A DNA stretch of 63,861 nucleotides, from the NCBI GenBank assembly GCA_011523365.1, contig WTGY01000206.1:1-63861 (forward strand), given 5' to 3'. Below, in pieces: positions 60,831 through 63,861 of this stretch; position 1 is the stretch's first letter; every line of letters starts with the position of its first letter. Origin of the DNA: Caldilineaceae bacterium (GTDB lineage Bacteria > Chloroflexota > Anaerolineae > Caldilineales > Caldilineaceae). The position numbers and the translations under genes were made by a program. The notes under the pieces are model-generated. The model ran no database searches and had not been told where the DNA came from. It saw nothing but the letters and a program-made list of their open reading frames with translations.

Positions 60831-60856
60831 CACTGACTACTGACCACTGACTACTG
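60831..60856. repeat. Heptanucleotide tandem array (YACTGAC)3.7
   Basis: CACTGAC-TACTGAC-CACTGAC-TACTG, ending directly at the left edge of family B copy 4. It has the same 7-base period and same placement as the CTCACTC array before copy 2, but a different unit. Confidence 0.75.
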
Positions 60857-60922
60857 CAGTTGGGCGGTCGACCGCAAGCGGCCTCCCTTGTGCGGGGGCT
60901 CCGCCCCCGCAACGCCCCCGGT
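60857..60922. repeat. Family B repeat, copy 4 (short form)
   Basis: CAGTTGGGCGGTCGACCGC followed by AAGCGGCC (first hairpin) and the GC palindrome at 60892-60910, ending AACGCCCCCGGTCC. It resembles copy 1 over the first half and lacks the long tail. Confidence 0.8.
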
Positions 60923-61208
60923 CCAAAAACCTCGCACCGCAGAGAGTGTGAGGGCAATGCGAAGTTGGCGGCCCGCGCTTCCCCTCATCCCGCGTCTGGG
61001 CTGATTCCGAAGTATGTGCCAGCGCAGGCAAGGTAGGAGAGGCAACGCCCAATCAGGTCCAACCTACGCCGCTATGACCATCTGGAACCCGCTACAGAAT
61101 TCCTGACAATACATTCAGTCATTCCGGATCCAGGCAGACCATACAAAGTACGCACAGAACTTGGCTCAGTAGTTGCGACTTCCAAAGAAACTCAGCCCAC
61201 CAAACACA

Positions 61209-62303
61209 ATGTCACTGCAAATCACCTGGCAGGAAGCGCCCGTATATCCCGCTCTCATCAAAGGGCCCGCTGTCGGTGTTGTTGACGGCCAACTGCTGGT
61301 CGCCGGAGGAATGTCCTATCCCTGGCGAGAAGTTGAGTACGGATTCGGCGCGTCAATTCAGGACGAAGCCCACGACCGGCAGGACGAGTCGGCACCAATC
61401 GGCGAATGGTACCCCCTGCCCCCAATACCCATCGGCCCCGGCTGGACCTCCGGCGCCGCTGTCGCCGGCGGCCTCGCCGTAGTCGGCGGACGCCGTCGCG
61501 CCGTGGGCAACCGCGCCACCGCCGACGTCTGGTTCCTTGACGTCCGGGCAGGCGCCACCGCTTGGGAAAAACTGCCCGACCGCCCCTCCCCCGCCATGGT
61601 CGCAACCACCTTCGCCCGCGGCGACCACCTCTACTCCGCCTTCGGCACCGACTGGCACCCCCACGAACACGCCACCGGCGACCCTAACATCTACCGGCTC
61701 GACGTCCGGCGCCGTGGCACTTGGGAAGTAGCCTCCCAATTCCCCGGCGAACCGCGCTGGATGTGCGGCATGGGCATCTGCCGCGACAAACTCTACGTAG
61801 TCGGCGGCCACGACATCCCCATAGTTGGTGTGGTCGAACCCAAGCCCCACAACGCTCTGCGAATCTTTCCTGAAGGCGAAGCAACGGCTGACAGGATCAG
61901 TCATGTCGTCTTCAGCGAACTGTGGGAATGCGACCTGCCTTCAGGAACGTGGCAAGAGCTGCCCCGCCCGCCGCGAGCCTTCGTCGCCGACGCCTTCACC
62001 GTGGACGATCGCTGGATTGTATTGACAGGCGGCCAGACCTGGGTCGTCTCCCCGGACGGCAGCTCCGTCCACATCATGGGACACGTCCCGGATCTGGACT
62101 TCGTCTGCCACGCCCACGAAGTCTGGGCCTACGACACACATGAAGCAAGCTGGGCAGCGCTGGACCCGCTCCCCTACGGCATCGCCTCGCACCGCGTCGC
62201 CGTCTGGAAGAACCTCGCCTTCCTTGTTGGTAACGAGACCAGAGACAGTATTCGCGGAAACACGTACGGGACAGTCTTTGCGGGGCGAATGAAAACCGAC
62301 TGA
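61209..62303 (+). CDS. Kelch-repeat beta-propeller protein
   Basis: A 364-residue protein with at least five kelch-type blades, each with a hydrophobic strand ending in a double glycine and a later Trp: QLLVAGGMS, LAVVGGRRRA with TADVWFLDV, GICRDKLYVVGGHD, DDRWIVLTGGQ and a final HRVAVWKNLAFLVG. There is no signal peptide and no catalytic motif. The start is placed at the ATG at 61209; a TTG 36 bases earlier lacks support. It could bind carbohydrate or act as a scaffold, or be an N-acetylneuraminate-epimerase-like propeller. It is followed 47 bases later by a phytanoyl-CoA dioxygenase-like gene. Confidence 0.78.
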   Translation: MSLQITWQEAPVYPALIKGPAVGVVDGQLLVAGGMSYPWREVEYGFGASIQDEAHDRQDESAPIGEWYPLPPIPIGPGWTSGAAVAGGLAVVGGRRRAVGNRATADVWFLDVRAGATAWEKLPDRPSPAMVATTFARGDHLYSAFGTDWHPHEHATGDPNIYRLDVRRRGTWEVASQFPGEPRWMCGMGICRDKLYVVGGHDIPIVGVVEPKPHNALRIFPEGEATADRISHVVFSELWECDLPSGTWQELPRPPRAFVADAFTVDDRWIVLTGGQTWVVSPDGSSVHIMGHVPDLDFVCHAHEVWAYDTHEASWAALDPLPYGIASHRVAVWKNLAFLVGNETRDSIRGNTYGTVFAGRMKTD

Positions 62304-62350
62304 CGGATTCAAAAGGATGCCATTTGGCTAAAGCAAAGGGCTGAAAGACC

Positions 62351-63253
62351 ATGCAAACAATGACAGTTGCAGACGGAACGAAAGTCACGATGGCCGGCCA
62401 TGAGCTTGTCTTCGGCCATAACATCTTTGCACCGCGTGACGCAAACGACATCGCAGACGACACAGCGGCCCTCCACGCCAGAATCGAAGAGGACGGATAT
62501 CTACTGATCCGCGATTTCTACAACCGCAACGCCATCACTGCCGCCCGATCAGACATACTTTCCTACCTGTCCGCACAGGGCTTACTGGATCCCGACGCTC
62601 CACCTGAAGAAGGTATGATCGGTCCTGAAAACGAAGCCGCAGCCATTCGCAATGAAGATGTAGTAAACATGCACGCCTACCTGCGCGTCGTCAACTCCCA
62701 ACGCATCATGGCCTTCTTCGAAAGCTTCCTCGGAGGCCCGGCCCTTACCCTCGATCACAAATGGCCTCGCGCAGTCAGACGCGGCCACAGCACCGGCGCA
62801 CACTACGACGTCGTCTTCATGGGCGCCGGCACCAAAAAACTCTACACTGTCTGGACCCCACTCGACGACCTGTCGCTAGACATGGGACCCCTCGCCTTCT
62901 GCCCCGGCTCCAACAAGCTCGACCTCCTGCGCCGCACCTACGGGGCAGCCGACGCCCACAACGATATGACCGAAGGCCACCTCAGCCGCAACCCTCTGGA
63001 ACTGATCGATTTACTCGGCGTCAAGTGGTCGTCCACGCCATTCCGCGCCGGCGACGTCATGATATTCGGCATGTACTTCCTGCACGGCTCCCTCGACAAC
63101 GTCTCCAACCGCTACCGCCTCAGCACCGACAACCGCTACCAGCTCGCCTCCGAACCCGTCGACGAACGCCACATGGGCCCCCACCCCGACCAGATCCCCA
63201 AGGCCGAGAATCGCAAGACCATGGCCGAAATGCGCGAAAAGTGGGGCATATGA
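62351..63253 (+). CDS. Phytanoyl-CoA dioxygenase (PhyH) family protein
   Basis: A 300-residue Fe(II)/2-oxoglutarate oxygenase. The first metal ligands are in the His-x-Asp of TGAHYDVVFMG (about residues 150-160). A later MYFLHGSLDNVSNRYRLS carries the distal His and the Arg that would bind 2-oxoglutarate. The N-terminus MQTMTVADGTKVTMAG and the HARIEEDGYLLIRDF segment fit the family. The ribosome-binding site is weak. Only distantly similar to the gene at 38971, it sits between a kelch protein and a propeller glycosidase-like gene, so it may hydroxylate a sugar or another cyclic compound. Confidence 0.87.
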   Translation: MQTMTVADGTKVTMAGHELVFGHNIFAPRDANDIADDTAALHARIEEDGYLLIRDFYNRNAITAARSDILSYLSAQGLLDPDAPPEEGMIGPENEAAAIRNEDVVNMHAYLRVVNSQRIMAFFESFLGGPALTLDHKWPRAVRRGHSTGAHYDVVFMGAGTKKLYTVWTPLDDLSLDMGPLAFCPGSNKLDLLRRTYGAADAHNDMTEGHLSRNPLELIDLLGVKWSSTPFRAGDVMIFGMYFLHGSLDNVSNRYRLSTDNRYQLASEPVDERHMGPHPDQIPKAENRKTMAEMREKWGI

Positions 63254-63304
63254 ACCCGAAATCATAGGCTGCAACAACGCCTTCCATAAGGATTCCATAC
63301 CGCC

Positions 63305-63861
63305 ATGACAGTCCCCGAGCCCAAGAGCCGCACCGAGCAACTCGACATCCGGCAGAAGACCGATGCCATCCTGAGCGGCAGCCGGCCCGTCGACAAGGAC
63401 TACCCCTACATTCCGCCCGACTACAAAGTACCCTTCCCCCACGTCGGCACGGACCGACAACTGTTTCTCGACAACTTCATTCTCGATCATCTCAACGGAG
63501 TCAAGCGAGAGCTGTGCGCCCCGCACAAGGTCCCCGAACCTCTCCTCTCCTTTACCGACCTTCCATGGGAGCAGGTACAGTTCAACCCCGGCACCGCCGG
63601 CGTCATCCACGATCCCGACGACGGTCTGTTCAAGATGTGGTACTGGCAGGGCCTGGCCGGCGAACCCTTCAACACCAGCCAGGTCCTCTGCTACGCCGAA
63701 TCAAAGGACGCCCTCCACTGGGAGAAACCGCTCCGCGACGACTGCATCCCATTTCAGGACCATACCGCCACCAACATCGTCCACCCCGACATCTCCCAGT
63801 CCGGCCTCGCCCTGAACCACGACCGCAGCGACCCCGAGCGCAAATACCTGCTCGTGAACTG
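63305..63861 (+). CDS. Beta-propeller glycosidase-like protein (partial, cut by window end)
   Basis: An ATG at 63305 opens a frame with no stop through the last base (185 complete codons). The product begins MTVPEPKSRTEQLDIRQK and continues with DRQLFLDNFILDHLNGVKRE, then GVIHDPDDGLFKMWYWQ and LCYAESKDALHWEKPL. The strand-and-W pattern (YAESxDxxxWxKP) closely parallels the propeller protein at 58898. AAGGA lies 13 bases upstream, farther than ideal. Only the first one or two blades are visible. It follows the PhyH-type gene by 51 bases and is probably in the same operon. Confidence 0.75.
   Translation, partial: MTVPEPKSRTEQLDIRQKTDAILSGSRPVDKDYPYIPPDYKVPFPHVGTDRQLFLDNFILDHLNGVKRELCAPHKVPEPLLSFTDLPWEQVQFNPGTAGVIHDPDDGLFKMWYWQGLAGEPFNTSQVLCYAESKDALHWEKPLRDDCIPFQDHTATNIVHPDISQSGLALNHDRSDPERKYLLVN

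Larger units (their letters stand above)
60296..61208. other. Intergenic region with two family B repeats and a heptamer array
   Basis: About 0.9 kb without a credible gene. It holds family B copy 3 (long form, 60353-60700), a heptanucleotide array (60831-60856), family B copy 4 (60857-60922) and about 280 bases of non-repeated sequence before the kelch gene. The short stretch around 61085-61125 resembles part of the sequence downstream of copy 1 near 25020-25060. Confidence 0.6.

Overview
The window (about 64 kb, GC-rich, strongly C/G-ending codons) looks like chromosomal DNA of an uncultivated Chloroflexota, most like the Caldilineaceae-type heterotrophs. This is inferred from the lipoprotein signal peptides ending in CAPA or CVAPA followed by Ala/Pro-rich linkers, the large set of oligopeptide-type ABC transporters, the many Gfo/Idh/MocA oxidoreductases, and the phytanoyl-CoA dioxygenase, sulfatase and propeller-hydrolase genes. 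No rRNA, tRNA, CRISPR, phage or transposase gene was seen.

Layout. 0.2-12 kb: a luciferase-like monooxygenase, a GH2 beta-glycosidase, two zinc alcohol/polyol dehydrogenases, an enolase-superfamily sugar-acid dehydratase, a RecQ helicase, a Gfo/Idh/MocA oxidoreductase and a 2-hydroxyacid dehydrogenase. 12.3-28.8 kb: a long co-directional block that opens with three tandem paralogues resembling the NicX (2,5-dihydroxypyridine dioxygenase) / M29-aminopeptidase-like family. A complete oligopeptide-type ABC transporter follows (two permeases, two ATPases, binding protein), then a MATE/ANKH-like membrane protein, an AstE/aspartoacylase-like metallohydrolase, an MFS permease, an Asp/Glu/hydantoin-racemase-family enzyme and an M20 metallopeptidase. 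28.9-32.6 kb: a DHA2-type MFS transporter, a sulfatase and a ricin-type beta-trefoil lipoprotein. 32.6-39.7 kb (minus strand): two NMT1/THI5-like binding proteins, an ATPase and a permease, then two divergent purine-nucleoside-phosphorylase/MTAP-like enzymes, with a phytanoyl-CoA dioxygenase-like gene at the head.

40.9-44.8 kb: a second oligopeptide-type transporter (binding protein and two permeases, no ATPase). 44.9-52.5 kb: a tightly packed catabolic operon with a stand-alone Gfo/Idh C-terminal-domain-like protein, three Gfo/Idh/MocA oxidoreductases, an Ldh2-type dehydrogenase, an Asp-box sialidase-like protein with an inserted lectin-like domain, and an HpcH/HpaI aldolase. 52.7-60.3 kb: a third ATPase-less oligopeptide-type transporter, then a LamG-Ig-Ig-LamG protein and a propeller glycosidase-like protein. 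61.2 kb to the end: a kelch protein, a second phytanoyl-CoA dioxygenase-like protein and the start of another propeller glycosidase-like gene cut by the window edge.

Together the genes describe a scavenger that imports oligomeric or glycosidic substrates, trims them with glycosidases and a sulfatase, oxidises them with NAD(P)- and Fe-dependent enzymes, and cleaves the keto-acids with an aldolase. The most unusual parts are the NicX-like triad joined to a peptide-type importer, one member of which has lost a predicted metal ligand, and the paired PNP-like enzymes joined to an NMT1-type importer. Two dispersed repeat families fill the larger intergenic gaps. One is a short GGGCACCC/GGGTGCCC palindrome. 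The other is an element of up to about 300 bp with two hairpins, preceded in two copies by heptanucleotide tandem arrays.
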